Below are positions 15,592 to 24,114 of a stretch of DNA of 64,000 nt, in pieces. Source of the stretch: CAYMDP01 sp964389375 (GTDB lineage Bacteria > Bdellovibrionota > Bdellovibrionia > Bdellovibrionales > UBA1609). Each line of letters starts with the position of its first letter. Within the stretch, counting starts at the first letter, position 1. The stretch spans positions 31,169 to 95,168 of the forward strand of contig CAYMDP010000005.1 in the NCBI GenBank assembly GCA_964389375.1, given 5' to 3'. The position numbers were made by a program, and so were the translations under genes. The notes below the pieces were generated by a model. That model searched no databases. It had not been told where the DNA came from and saw only the letters and a program-made list of their open reading frames with translations.

Positions 15592-16275
15592 CTAGAAGCT
15601 CATTTGAAGGCTAAGCATCTCGCGACTTTCGTCAGGAACAGAGACGTGATTTAAAACAAGCTGGCTGGTCTCAGATAACTTTTGGGTAACTCGAAACTCG
15701 AATTGTTGACCGGCAACGGCATAGATCATTTCTGCATTCATCAAGCCTTCGTATTGGATTCGGGCCTGGGTGGAACCGGCATCAACATTAAACTTCACTT
15801 TGTGCTGCGTGCGCATCGGGCTTAATAACTCTGATCCTGAGGCGCCCGGTGCATTTGCAGAGACATCCGATGGGCTTGATCCACCAAAGCTCATTTCAGT
15901 CCTTAGTGGCGCCTCGATTCTTCGAACTAAGTTTGTGATATAAAGATTTTGAGCTTGAGGACTTTTCATCCAGTTATTCAAGGAGTGTCCAATAATTCTG
16001 CCCGCAAGGTCTTCTCCGTTAGCCGTTGGAGAAAGATTTAAAGGGATATAGTCTTCACCGCGAAACTTAGGTTGAGCATTTGCGATCTCAACAAGCTGTT
16101 GAAAGTAGGCTAAGTCTAATTCTTTAGAGTCAGAAGTTTGTGTGGCTTGGATTCTTTCTGGAATCATGGCGGCCGTTGGAAGAGAGATCAAAAACGACAT
16201 AGCAATCACCAAGCTCTTAAAGCAGAAGCTTTGGATGTTTTTGATTGCGTTTAATGTTGTCTCAATTTGATTCAT
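15592..16275 (-). CDS. Secreted protein of unknown function (227 aa)
   Basis: The start at 16275 (M-N-Q-I-E-T) has GGGGAA before it and is followed by a signal peptide (S-F-L-I-S-L-P-T-A-A-M). The mature part has a low-complexity S-S-P-S-D-V-S-A-N-A-P-G-A-S-G segment near residue 140 and a C-terminal half of alternating polar/hydrophobic residues, ending M-L-S-L-Q-M-S-F; the terminal aromatic residue could fit an outer membrane beta-barrel, but the evidence is weak. No family recognised. A longer in-frame ORF begins at 16383 without an RBS. Confidence 0.6.
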   Translation of the reverse strand: MNQIETTLNAIKNIQSFCFKSLVIAMSFLISLPTAAMIPERIQATQTSDSKELDLAYFQQLVEIANAQPKFRGEDYIPLNLSPTANGEDLAGRIIGHSLNNWMKSPQAQNLYITNLVRRIEAPLRTEMSFGGSSPSDVSANAPGASGSELLSPMRTQHKVKFNVDAGSTQARIQYEGLMNAEMIYAVAGQQFEFRVTQKLSETSQLVLNHVSVPDESREMLSLQMSF

Positions 16276-16660
16276 TTCCCCAGTCCCCTTACTGATTATA
16301 GAAGCAAAGTTGAGGCCAAGCAGAGTCCAGAACTGGGCCTTTATAAGGCATCTTAATAACTTAAACTGTCTACAGAGCGCCACCTGCTGAAGACTTTGAC
16401 AGAATCAATTCTTCTACATCGCTTTTCAAATCAGAATAAACAAGTGCCCACTAGACTCTGGTCCCAGTGAATTTCCATAAGTTACACTTACCTTATTGCG
16501 AAGAAAACAAGGGCTCAAAATGAATTTGAAATGCATTTGCAGAGTTAAGTTTAGGTGCATCGGATCAGTTTGAGACTGAGTTATAGTCGTGGGCATTTTT
16601 ACTAATTGTGGACCCGGCAAACGAGTTGATAGAGGTGCCGGGTCAAGTCCGAAAAGTATT
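16276..16660. other. Intergenic region
   Basis: 385 bp between a secreted-protein gene and a lipoprotein gene. Apart from the hairpin at 16611-16644 nothing distinct is seen; a 17-codon ORF near 16519 has no RBS. Confidence 0.4.
16611..16644 (-). terminator. Hairpin after a lipoprotein gene
   Basis: Perfect 9-bp stem GACCCGGCA / TGCCGGGTC with a 16-base loop, 17 bases past the lipoprotein stop on the minus strand. No T-run follows, so it may be an mRNA 3' stabiliser or a factor-dependent terminator. Confidence 0.5.
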
Positions 16661-17221
16661 TTAGATTTGATTTACAAGTTCCTGAAGTCGTTCGTCGCTA
16701 AGTTGCACGGTGTGAGGGTTTTTTCCACAGAAACCGGCAAACTTGGCTTCTTTGACTGAGAACTTTTGACTTACGATTTCTTCACAGGCGCTCTTACTCA
16801 TGCAAACTGTGTCAGGCGTGTTGCCATTTTTAAAAAGCTCTATGTTGACCACACCGAGGTTTTTAGATTTCCCAGGTCCCTCAAGAATACATTTATAGAC
16901 CAAACCGAGTTGATCTTCTGACTGATCTTCATCTCTTGAGACGACTGGTGGTCGGTTAGAATCTTTCTTCTCTTTGTCGCACTCCTTTTCTTCTTCCGGC
17001 AATGTATCGGGATCATCTATAGAGTGGTCTGTGTTATCTGTTAGGTCAGGACCACTTCCGTCGATGAGATCGTCCACTGGATCGACAAAAGAATCCTCGC
17101 CCTCGGCCTTTTCTACAAGGGCGAAGTCACCATTTGGAGTGAAAGAGACTTCTCCGCAGTTTTGAAATAATAGAGTCGAAGTAGAAACGAATCCGATGGC
17201 TAATAATAAACGCACATTCAT
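16661..17221 (-). CDS. Lipoprotein with F-Q-N-C lipobox (186 aa)
   Basis: Start at 17221 (M-N-V-R-L-L-L-A-I-G-F). Lipobox T-L-L-F-Q-N-C-G, then a long acidic, Asp/Glu-rich linker (residues 30-100) and a cysteine-containing C-terminal domain (K-C-I-L-E-G-P-G, V-C-M-S-K-S-A-C, G-F-C-G-K). Five cysteines after the lipidated one suggest disulfides in the periplasm or on the surface. No family is recognised. The F-Q-N-C type lipobox recurs in the lipoproteins at 34341 and, as F-S-N-C, at 62235. A GAGACA-containing dyad lies about 120 bp upstream. Confidence 0.75.
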   Translation of the reverse strand: MNVRLLLAIGFVSTSTLLFQNCGEVSFTPNGDFALVEKAEGEDSFVDPVDDLIDGSGPDLTDNTDHSIDDPDTLPEEEKECDKEKKDSNRPPVVSRDEDQSEDQLGLVYKCILEGPGKSKNLGVVNIELFKNGNTPDTVCMSKSACEEIVSQKFSVKEAKFAGFCGKNPHTVQLSDERLQELVNQI

Positions 17222-17340
17222 AAGTGACCCCCTAAAAAGCATACAAAGCTATTTTGCAAGCTGGGGGCCAGCGGGGAGCACTTAAAATCGATGCTGGGCC
17301 TGAATTGGCTGTCTAACTAAAAATTTTGTATAAATGTTGG

Positions 17341-17376
17341 TGTCTCAAAACTCGAGACAGTGACTCAAAGTGAGAC
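17341..17376. promoter_or_regulatory. GAGACA dyad (TTTTGAGACA motif, copy 3)
   Basis: TGTCTC(N7)GAGACA forms a symmetric site, followed by a second imperfect pair (GACTCAAAGTGAGAC). It lies between two secreted-protein genes, about 120 bp upstream of the lipoprotein. The repeat of half-sites suggests a dimeric regulator, by inference. Confidence 0.35.
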
Positions 17377-17412
17377 GTCTTCGGGCTGCATTCAGCTTTG
17401 AAGAAGTTGATC

Positions 17413-18633
17413 TTATTGACCCTGACTTATAGACCTCTGTCTCATTTGTAGATCAAGATCTTTCGACTCCATAAGACTGTTTAAGATCCGATTTTTTTTT
17501 GAAGTGGGAAGAGGGCCATGCTGAAGTTCGACTTGTTTTATCAGCAAGTTCGTAAACTGGCGAAGCAGTCGAAAGTAGTAAATGGCATTTTCTTCCTTTT
17601 TTTCCGATTCCAGTTTCACTTCGTCTTTGCGACTCCTACTTCCTTCCTCAATTTGATTTCGGAAACTCTCAGTGAAGGTATCGACAAATGGCTTAAAGCT
17701 TTCTGCCATGGCTTGGGTTCCAATGATCTCTTTCATTTGCCAGAGGACATTAGAAAAAAGAACAGAAATTTCATGAGCGCCTCGGCCGTCAAAATCCTGA
17801 TAGGTCAGATCTGGACGAAGAGCGATATTTCTGAGATTTCCAATTTTTGGAGAGTTAAAGAACAAAGCCGAACCAAAATCTGCTAAGGCTTCATCGATCG
17901 CCTCGTTAATTCGGTGAAGCTTTGTTCGGGGAAAAGTTCGGCCGGTAAGAATATGAAAGCGTTCGTGCATAAGAATGCTTCGATCTATATTCGTAAGATC
18001 GAGGGGTGCAAGGGGAAAGACGATATAGTTTTTGTTTGGATCTTCATCATCCCAAATGGCCGAGGGGCTGATTTTTTCTGAGGAATGGGTTTTTGTGCTG
18101 ACCTCTTCGTGAAATGGAAAGATCACATCTAAAACTGTCGTCGGGCTTGAGGGGGTCCCAGTAGAGGCTCGCACTTTGTTTCCAAGAATGACGGTTGTTA
18201 AGGGGGGGACAATAAATCCGAGAGTTCGGTAAAAGTTATCAAATTCATTAATATCGGATTGTAGTATGCCTAGGGCTTCATGTTCTTCGGCAGGTCCCCA
18301 TGCGTAGAATTGGAGCTGATCGCTTTGAAGATGAATCTGGTATTTTGGATTAAGACGAATGGTTGAGCGGACGACCCCGTTTTTTGAGTCAATCTCTTGA
18401 TTCAGCCATACTCCTGGCCCGAGGGCTCTAGGGCGGGAGACTTCGATCCTGTTATCAAAACATTCCCGAATTCCCCCTAAGGTCAGCTGACAGGCATTTA
18501 AGATAGATTGACAGGCGCCTGGTTGGACAAGGTCAATGTGGACAATTTTGCTTCCGCTGCTTAGAGAAGGGAAAAGGCTCAAAACAAGTACAAGGCCCAA
18601 GCCCATGATCTTAAAGTGACTAAATTTGTCCAT
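17413..18633 (-). CDS. Secreted putative zinc metallopeptidase-like protein (406 aa)
   Basis: Start at 18633, with TAGGAG upstream; an ORF extension of 20 codons lacks an RBS. Signal peptide up to about residue 26 (S-L-F-P-S-L-S-S-G-S). The middle contains I-L-M-H-E-R-F-H-I-L, an HExxH zinc motif, followed about 25 residues on by E-A-L-A-D-F-G-S-A, which offers a third ligand in a gluzincin-like arrangement. The rest is not recognised. A protease role is plausible but rests on this motif alone. The C-terminal 60 residues are highly charged (E-K-K-E-E-N region). Confidence 0.55.
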   Translation of the reverse strand: MDKFSHFKIMGLGLVLVLSLFPSLSSGSKIVHIDLVQPGACQSILNACQLTLGGIRECFDNRIEVSRPRALGPGVWLNQEIDSKNGVVRSTIRLNPKYQIHLQSDQLQFYAWGPAEEHEALGILQSDINEFDNFYRTLGFIVPPLTTVILGNKVRASTGTPSSPTTVLDVIFPFHEEVSTKTHSSEKISPSAIWDDEDPNKNYIVFPLAPLDLTNIDRSILMHERFHILTGRTFPRTKLHRINEAIDEALADFGSALFFNSPKIGNLRNIALRPDLTYQDFDGRGAHEISVLFSNVLWQMKEIIGTQAMAESFKPFVDTFTESFRNQIEEGSRSRKDEVKLESEKKEENAIYYFRLLRQFTNLLIKQVELQHGPLPTSKKNRILNSLMESKDLDLQMRQRSISQGQ

Positions 18634-18772
18634 CCTCGGACTCCTAAGCTGAATATTTGCGAGATCGCTGCCAACGTAGATCATTCTACCCACGTCAATG
18701 CAAGGTCTATGCGAAAGAGAAGCTTGCCGATCGGCACCCTATCTTCTTTTTTTGGCTTATGGCGCCTGTAGA

Positions 18773-19822
18773 TCACTGATTTTTACGGATTTGTTGGATC
18801 AGGCTGCGAACTTGCTTTCGCTTTTCTTCCTCAGATATATGATCCAGCAGAACCTGTTTGATAGTGGCCGTCATGCTGTCAGTTTTCTTTGAGTTCATTC
18901 CCAGATAAATGGGGTGGTAGGGGATGTAGGGTCCACCGCTAAGTCTAAAGATGACCTTAAGGTATTCCTTAAGTTCATCTTGGTCTAATTTCCATAGGGA
19001 TATTTTTTTTGCAAAGGCCTTGATGAATGGAGTCGATTCTTCGATAGGGCGCATTCGAATCCAATATAGATCTACAAGGATTTTTGTTCTAAGGTCGGAG
19101 GACTCTCGGGCCATAAATTCCAAGAATTCGTGAAGGATCTGGAGATCGCCAATGACCTTTATAAAAGATTTTTGTTTCTTTGGGCTGAGTTTCCGCATGG
19201 ACTTTACAAAGAGACTGGCTTCTATTCTCAGTCCACTAAGGCGTCCTAATCCGTAGTCAAAAATGACTTGAGTTTGACTGAGGTCGAAGCCTTGGGCCAG
19301 CAAATGTTCAGTTACTAAGTACATATGATAAGGGGTCGGCTGATAGTGCCCTGAGGCATCAATCAATTCTGTGATGTGTCCCTGATCAACATTCATGGAC
19401 CAAGCGGCGTAAACAGGTTGGTTGTTGTTAAAAGAAGAGTGGCGAAAGTCTCCAATTTGTCGACTGGACTCTTCGGCCACGGCATAAAGCTTTCCAATCG
19501 AACCTGGGGTCGAGCTCGGAGCCCAAACTGAAATCATGGTTTCGTCGGTTTGACTGTGAAGGGGCTGATTCGAAGTCAGATAAGTGGCCAATCCGGATTT
19601 GTCCGGGCCCCACTCGTAGCCAGAGATTTGATGTGGTCCCAGATGGATGATTTTTCCACGATCCCTAACATCCGAATAGAGGATTTCATTTTCAGCAGCC
19701 TTAAGAATGACTTCGCAAGCCCGAGCCTTCAAAGAGGTCTTTGTCTCAGCCCACAGAGGCTGAGAACAGACGGTCATCGTGAAGATAAGGGGAACAAGTT
19801 TTTTAAATCTTAGCCAAAGCAT
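18773..19822 (-). CDS. Secreted protein of unknown function with S-G-H-Y-x-P motif (349 aa)
   Basis: Signal peptide ending S-Q-P-L-W-A. Middle part has Y-A-A-W-S-M-N-V-D-Q-G-H-I, then A-S-G-H-Y-Q-P-T-P-Y-H-M-Y, then G-F-D-L-S-Q-T-Q-V-I-F-D-Y. A block of aromatic/His residues of this kind recurs in some bacterial effector-like proteins, but I cannot name a family. The C-terminal 150 residues are helical and basic. It lies on the same strand just upstream of the HExxH protein, with a 139-bp gap to its start. Confidence 0.6.
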   Translation of the reverse strand: MLWLRFKKLVPLIFTMTVCSQPLWAETKTSLKARACEVILKAAENEILYSDVRDRGKIIHLGPHQISGYEWGPDKSGLATYLTSNQPLHSQTDETMISVWAPSSTPGSIGKLYAVAEESSRQIGDFRHSSFNNNQPVYAAWSMNVDQGHITELIDASGHYQPTPYHMYLVTEHLLAQGFDLSQTQVIFDYGLGRLSGLRIEASLFVKSMRKLSPKKQKSFIKVIGDLQILHEFLEFMARESSDLRTKILVDLYWIRMRPIEESTPFIKAFAKKISLWKLDQDELKEYLKVIFRLSGGPYIPYHPIYLGMNSKKTDSMTATIKQVLLDHISEEEKRKQVRSLIQQIRKNQ

Positions 19823-19946
19823 CGCGTCCTTAAACCTTTGCCCTTTTACAATCCCGACTAAAAAATAGACAAAGGAGTGCTCTCAATTGCGGGAGAAGAT
19901 GGTTTCAAGGAAGGGGTCTGCTTAAACTATGCCAGACCCAGGGGCT

Positions 19947-21341
19947 TTAAAGATCGGATTCGGCGGGGCGAAGGCCTTTCTTTTTGATTTTTTCAACCAG
20001 AGTCGTGCGGTTTAAGCCTAAAAGAAGAGCGGCTTGGTTTCGGTTCCAGCCGGTTTTTTCGAGGGCTCTTAGGATCAAAGCGTTTTCATAGTTATCAACG
20101 GCAGAGTTAAAATCTAATCCGCTGTCAGGAAGCTCGATTTGGTTTCCGGGAAGGGGAGCAGCTTGTGATTTGTAGCGAGGTGGAAGATCCGCAACTTCGA
20201 CAATCCCTGAGCCCTTTAAAATTGCAAGGCGCTCGACAAGGTTTTCAAGCTCTCGAATGTTTCCGGGCCAAGAATATTCACACAGCATATTTAGGGCTTC
20301 GGGACTAACGCCTTTAAGTTCGCGCGAACGCGAGCGGTTAAAGCCTTCCATGAAATGATGAAACAAAAGCGGGATATCAGACTTGCGCTCGCGCAAAGCC
20401 GGAATATGAATCGGAATCACATTTAATCGGTAGTAAAGATCTTCTCGAAACCGACCATCTTGCACGGCCTCTTCAAGATTGACATTGCTTGCAGCTATGA
20501 TGCGAACATTCGATCTTTGAGACTTGGCACTGCCAACGGGCTCGAAGCATTTTTCTTGAAGGACTCTTAGTATTTTGACTTGAAGACTTGCGGCCATGTC
20601 GCCAATTTCGTCTAAAAATAAAGTTCCTGACTCAGCAAGTTCAAAGCGTCCAACCCGATTGCTGATGGCGCCAGTGAATGAACCTTTCACGTGTCCGAAA
20701 AGCTCACTTTCTAAAAGCTCACCAGGAATGGCGCCACAGTTAATTGGAATAAAGGGGCGGGCCGAGCGGTCCGAGTTATAATGAATCGCTTTTGCCACAA
20801 GTTCTTTTCCAGTTCCGCTTTCGCCAGAAACTAAAACAGTAGAATCAGAGGCCGCAACTTTTTCGATCAGCTCTAAAACTCCGTGAACGGCATCACTTTG
20901 TCCGATGATATTGTCGAACTGATATTTTTTATGAAGAGCCGATCGCAGTTGTTGGTTTTCGTCTTCAAGTTTTCTATGAGAAAGAGCGCGTTCAACAAGG
21001 GACAAAATTTCGTCTAAATTGAAGGGCTTCGTTGCAAAATGAAAAGCCCCTTTTCGAGTGGCTTCGATTGCCGATTCGATACTTCCAAATCCCGTTAATA
21101 TAATGACTTGGGTTTGTTTGTTCCAAGCCTTCAGTTGAGTCATTAACTCAAGACCATCTCCGTCGGGAAGGCGAAGGTCGACGAGGGCTAGATCAATTCC
21201 TTTTTCAGTTTGTGAAACCATCTCGGCTTCGGCCTTGGAGGCGGCTGTGACGACCTGGTATCCTCTTCTATCTAGTGCTCTGAACAGTGCGGTTCGTAGA
21301 CTGGCTTCGTCGTCAACAATAAGAATTCTTTGAGCCTGCAT
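19947..21341 (-). CDS. NtrC-family sigma-54-dependent response regulator (464 aa)
   Basis: Receiver domain (R-I-L-I-V-D-D-E at the start, phosphoacceptor in L-A-L-V-D-L-R-L-P-D-G-D-G), AAA+ domain with Walker A G-E-S-G-T-G-K-E, Walker B L-F-L-D-E-I-G-D, and a Fis-type HTH at the end (W-N-R-N-Q-A-A-L-L-L-G-L-N-R-T-T-L). The sigma-54 contact loop reads G-S-F-T-G-A rather than the usual G-A-F-T-G-A. Start at 21341 has GGGAGAGG before it; a longer ORF lacks this. The adjacent kinase is 145 bp upstream on the same strand, so the two make a two-component system. Target genes unknown. Confidence 0.93.
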   Translation of the reverse strand: MQAQRILIVDDEASLRTALFRALDRRGYQVVTAASKAEAEMVSQTEKGIDLALVDLRLPDGDGLELMTQLKAWNKQTQVIILTGFGSIESAIEATRKGAFHFATKPFNLDEILSLVERALSHRKLEDENQQLRSALHKKYQFDNIIGQSDAVHGVLELIEKVAASDSTVLVSGESGTGKELVAKAIHYNSDRSARPFIPINCGAIPGELLESELFGHVKGSFTGAISNRVGRFELAESGTLFLDEIGDMAASLQVKILRVLQEKCFEPVGSAKSQRSNVRIIAASNVNLEEAVQDGRFREDLYYRLNVIPIHIPALRERKSDIPLLFHHFMEGFNRSRSRELKGVSPEALNMLCEYSWPGNIRELENLVERLAILKGSGIVEVADLPPRYKSQAAPLPGNQIELPDSGLDFNSAVDNYENALILRALEKTGWNRNQAALLLGLNRTTLVEKIKKKGLRPAESDL

Positions 21342-21485
21342 GCCTCTCCCTTCCTTGGTGCATGAGTTTTCCATCTTGGAAAACATTGTTTTGAGCGCGA
21401 GCAAATCTCAAGATGCCGTCTATTTCATGGTAAGAGAGGAGCTTTGGCGGTGTCAAATTTTCCCGTCAAAATCTTGTCTGACAAC

Positions 21486-23381
21486 TTACAAATCTAGACG
21501 TTGGAGAGAAATTCTTGCCGTGCTGCCCTCAGACTTCTGGGAAAAAAGCTCCAACCTCCCACCATGGTCTGTAATAATTTTTAGGGCCACCGTAAGACCT
21601 AGGCCTGGATTGGCTCCCGAGCTTTTTGTTGTGAACAAAGGATTGAAGGCTTGACGCAAAACGGACTCGGGCATTCCGCATCCGTTGTCCTTGATATTTA
21701 AAAACAATTTTGATTTTTCGACTTCAATTTGAATTTGAATTCGACCAACAAAGCGCGGATTTTCAGACATTTTTTGAGAAATTGCTTCGATGGAATTATG
21801 AATAATATTATTCAGCGCCTGGACTAAAAGGTTAAATTGTCCCTTAATTTCTAAGCTTTCCGCTGGTAAATCAACGTCGATCTGAATGCCCTTAGCCCGC
21901 GAAATCAGTTCGGTAATTTTAAGAGACTGAAGAATCACTTCTTTAAGGTCGAGGTCCTGAAACTCAAGGGCCGAGCTGCGTCTAGCAAAACCCAAAAGAC
22001 TTTGGACAATATCCCGACACTTTAAAACTGCGGCTTCCATTTGATCCACATCGGTCCTGCGCGGGTCCGCTTTGGCGAGGTCCATTTTAATCAACTGAAG
22101 AAAAGACAGCATGCCTGCCAAGGGGTTGTTTAACTCATGGGCAATGCTACTGCCGATGGTTCCAATTTCAGCAACCTTTGAGGACTCTAGGACTTGCCGT
22201 TCGAGTTTAAGCTGCTCGGTGATGTCTTCAAATAAAATTAGACTTAAAGGCCTGCGTCCGTCCTCACTGCTCAGGGGCTCTATTTGAATTTCGAAGCTGC
22301 TCATTTTTTCTAAATTCTTTGAAGTTAACTGAATGGATTTCGGCAAAGCGCGAAGTTCTAGATCCGGAACAAAACCCAACAGAGGCGTGAAGCAGTTTTG
22401 ACCGATTAAACTTTTAAAGTCTTTTCCAGCGGCCTTGGCAAAGGCTTGGTTGGCTTTAAGAACGTGAAACTCTTCGTCCACCAAACAAAGAGGTCGTGCA
22501 ATGGCATCAAAGGTCGACTCCCACTGGCGCTTTAGACTTTCTGATTGTTCAAGCTTGCTCATGCGATCTACGGCTAAGGCGGCGGCATCTGCGATTTGTT
22601 CTAAAAAATTTTTCTCGGCTTTGGTGAAACGTTTGGGTTTGGTTTTCGCAAAATAAATATCTCCCGGAACTTGCTGGCCCAATCGAATCGGAACTTGATA
22701 GGTTGCCGTGTTTTCTGCAAGCTGAGACTGCACCGAGAGATTGCTTAGAGAACGAAAAACGATCTTCACCCAAGACAGATCTAAGGTCTGAGTCAGAATT
22801 CGGTTTAATAAAGATTCCATTTCGCCAACGGATCGCGCCTGATGAACAGCAAGAAGGCAGCTATGAAGAGCCGTGATCTGAGCTTTTGAGCTGCGCAGTT
22901 TGTCTTCAGAAGTTTTAAGGGACTTCAGGCGTTTATTCACCCGCGACTCAAGATCATTGTTTAAAATTTCTAAATTTTCGTTTTGTTCTTGGACGACTTT
23001 AAGCAGTTCACGATGTTGTCTGTGATAATCGAATTTTTCGAGGGCTTTTTTTAAGACTTCCTCGAGGCCCTCATTTTTAAGGTTCTGTAAAATTCGAAAA
23101 ACTTTTTTTTGATTGACCAGCTCAAGGGCTCTCTCAAGGGGGATTTCTTCTGCACACAGGACACGAACTGTATTTGGCGAGACGCGATCAAGTTGATCGA
23201 TAAAATTCTTTAAGCCTGGATCTTTGGGATCTTTTCCGAACACGACAACTGGGATTTTATTTTTTGCGAGAAGTTCTAGGGCCGCTTGGTGGTTGGGAAC
23301 AAATTGCACGCCCCAGCACTCAGCCTCGGGAAGTGGTGAGGAAATAATTAAAGCCTGCTCAAAATTTTCTCGCGAGGGCAC
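21486..23381 (-). CDS. Hybrid-like histidine kinase with degenerate N-terminal receiver (631 aa)
   Basis: Order of parts: an N-terminal receiver-like domain (residues 1-125, V-V-V-F-G-K-D-P where the phosphoacceptor would be unclear), coiled coil, GAF-like region (about 170-300), PAS-like region (about 305-400), HisKA with I-A-H-E-L-N-N-P-L-A-G-M-L, and HATPase_c with I-I-H-N-S-I-E-A, D-N-G-C-G-M and G-L-G-L-T-V-A. No membrane segment is visible, so it senses cytoplasmic signals. The GTG start follows directly on the stop of the MpaA-like gene. Partner is the NtrC-type regulator downstream. Confidence 0.9.
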   Translation of the reverse strand: MPSRENFEQALIISSPLPEAECWGVQFVPNHQAALELLAKNKIPVVVFGKDPKDPGLKNFIDQLDRVSPNTVRVLCAEEIPLERALELVNQKKVFRILQNLKNEGLEEVLKKALEKFDYHRQHRELLKVVQEQNENLEILNNDLESRVNKRLKSLKTSEDKLRSSKAQITALHSCLLAVHQARSVGEMESLLNRILTQTLDLSWVKIVFRSLSNLSVQSQLAENTATYQVPIRLGQQVPGDIYFAKTKPKRFTKAEKNFLEQIADAAALAVDRMSKLEQSESLKRQWESTFDAIARPLCLVDEEFHVLKANQAFAKAAGKDFKSLIGQNCFTPLLGFVPDLELRALPKSIQLTSKNLEKMSSFEIQIEPLSSEDGRRPLSLILFEDITEQLKLERQVLESSKVAEIGTIGSSIAHELNNPLAGMLSFLQLIKMDLAKADPRRTDVDQMEAAVLKCRDIVQSLLGFARRSSALEFQDLDLKEVILQSLKITELISRAKGIQIDVDLPAESLEIKGQFNLLVQALNNIIHNSIEAISQKMSENPRFVGRIQIQIEVEKSKLFLNIKDNGCGMPESVLRQAFNPLFTTKSSGANPGLGLTVALKIITDHGGRLELFSQKSEGSTARISLQRLDL

Positions 23382-24095
23382 TTAGGACCGCCTCAATATT
23401 TTTTTAAAGCCCTCTGCAAATCTAGGCCAGATCTCGGCACTTGGGACGCGCTCGGCTTCTTCGACGCAAATTATGGGCAGCTTGTTGTCCACCCAACCAT
23501 AATGGCTAAGGCTTCCAGGAGTTGGGTAGCCAATCGTATTTTCTATGGGGTAACCCGAGGCCTGGCTTAAGGCTTCGGCATCGCGAAGCGCCGGGGGCCC
23601 AGTTAAAACAATCATCGGCTTCCAAGAGTGGCAGTGAATCACAAGGCGTGGGACCGTTTGTTGAATCAAGTCAACCACAGCCAAAGTTTCTGGTTCGCTA
23701 CCGGCTTTGGGGCCTGGAAAATAACGGGACTCCTTGTAGTCCGGGGACCAATTTGAAGAGGGGTAGTTGCGATTCAGGTCGACGCCATTTCCATTGGTTC
23801 TTTGATTCAGCTTAAAGCCATCGATGTTAAGACAGGGAATCACAGCCCAAGGCTGAATTTGATCTTCGGATTCATTGCTTTGGATCAGCCAATTTAATAG
23901 CTCAGAGGCCAGAGTGACTCCCTCAGGTTCGTCTCCGTGGACTCCACCGATGACGATCACCGGAGAGAGGCCTTTTTTAAACACAAAGTGTCCGCTGTGA
24001 ACCAGTTCAATGTTTTGACCTGTTGCGGATTTACACCAGTTTGGATGCCGATTGACTCGCAAGGCTAACCCTGTCCTTTCTTGACCTTTTTTCAA
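23382..24095 (-). CDS. mpaA: M14-type murein peptide amidase, MpaA-like (237 aa)
   Basis: Zinc carboxypeptidase fold: G-G-V-H-G-D-E-P-E-G (first His and Glu ligands), G-V-D-L-N-R-N-Y-P, L-V-I-H-C-H-S-W (second His) and V-E-E-A-E-R (catalytic Glu). Size and motif set match MpaA, which removes meso-diaminopimelate from the gamma-D-glutamyl link of recycled murein tripeptide. No signal peptide, consistent with cytoplasmic peptidoglycan recycling. TTG start, with GGAG very close; the true start may be a few codons further in. Stop abuts the GTG of the kinase, so they share an operon. Confidence 0.75.
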   Translation of the reverse strand: MKKGQERTGLALRVNRHPNWCKSATGQNIELVHSGHFVFKKGLSPVIVIGGVHGDEPEGVTLASELLNWLIQSNESEDQIQPWAVIPCLNIDGFKLNQRTNGNGVDLNRNYPSSNWSPDYKESRYFPGPKAGSEPETLAVVDLIQQTVPRLVIHCHSWKPMIVLTGPPALRDAEALSQASGYPIENTIGYPTPGSLSHYGWVDNKLPIICVEEAERVPSAEIWPRFAEGFKKILRRS

Positions 24096-24114
24096 GCTCC
24101 GTTAAAAGCATAGC

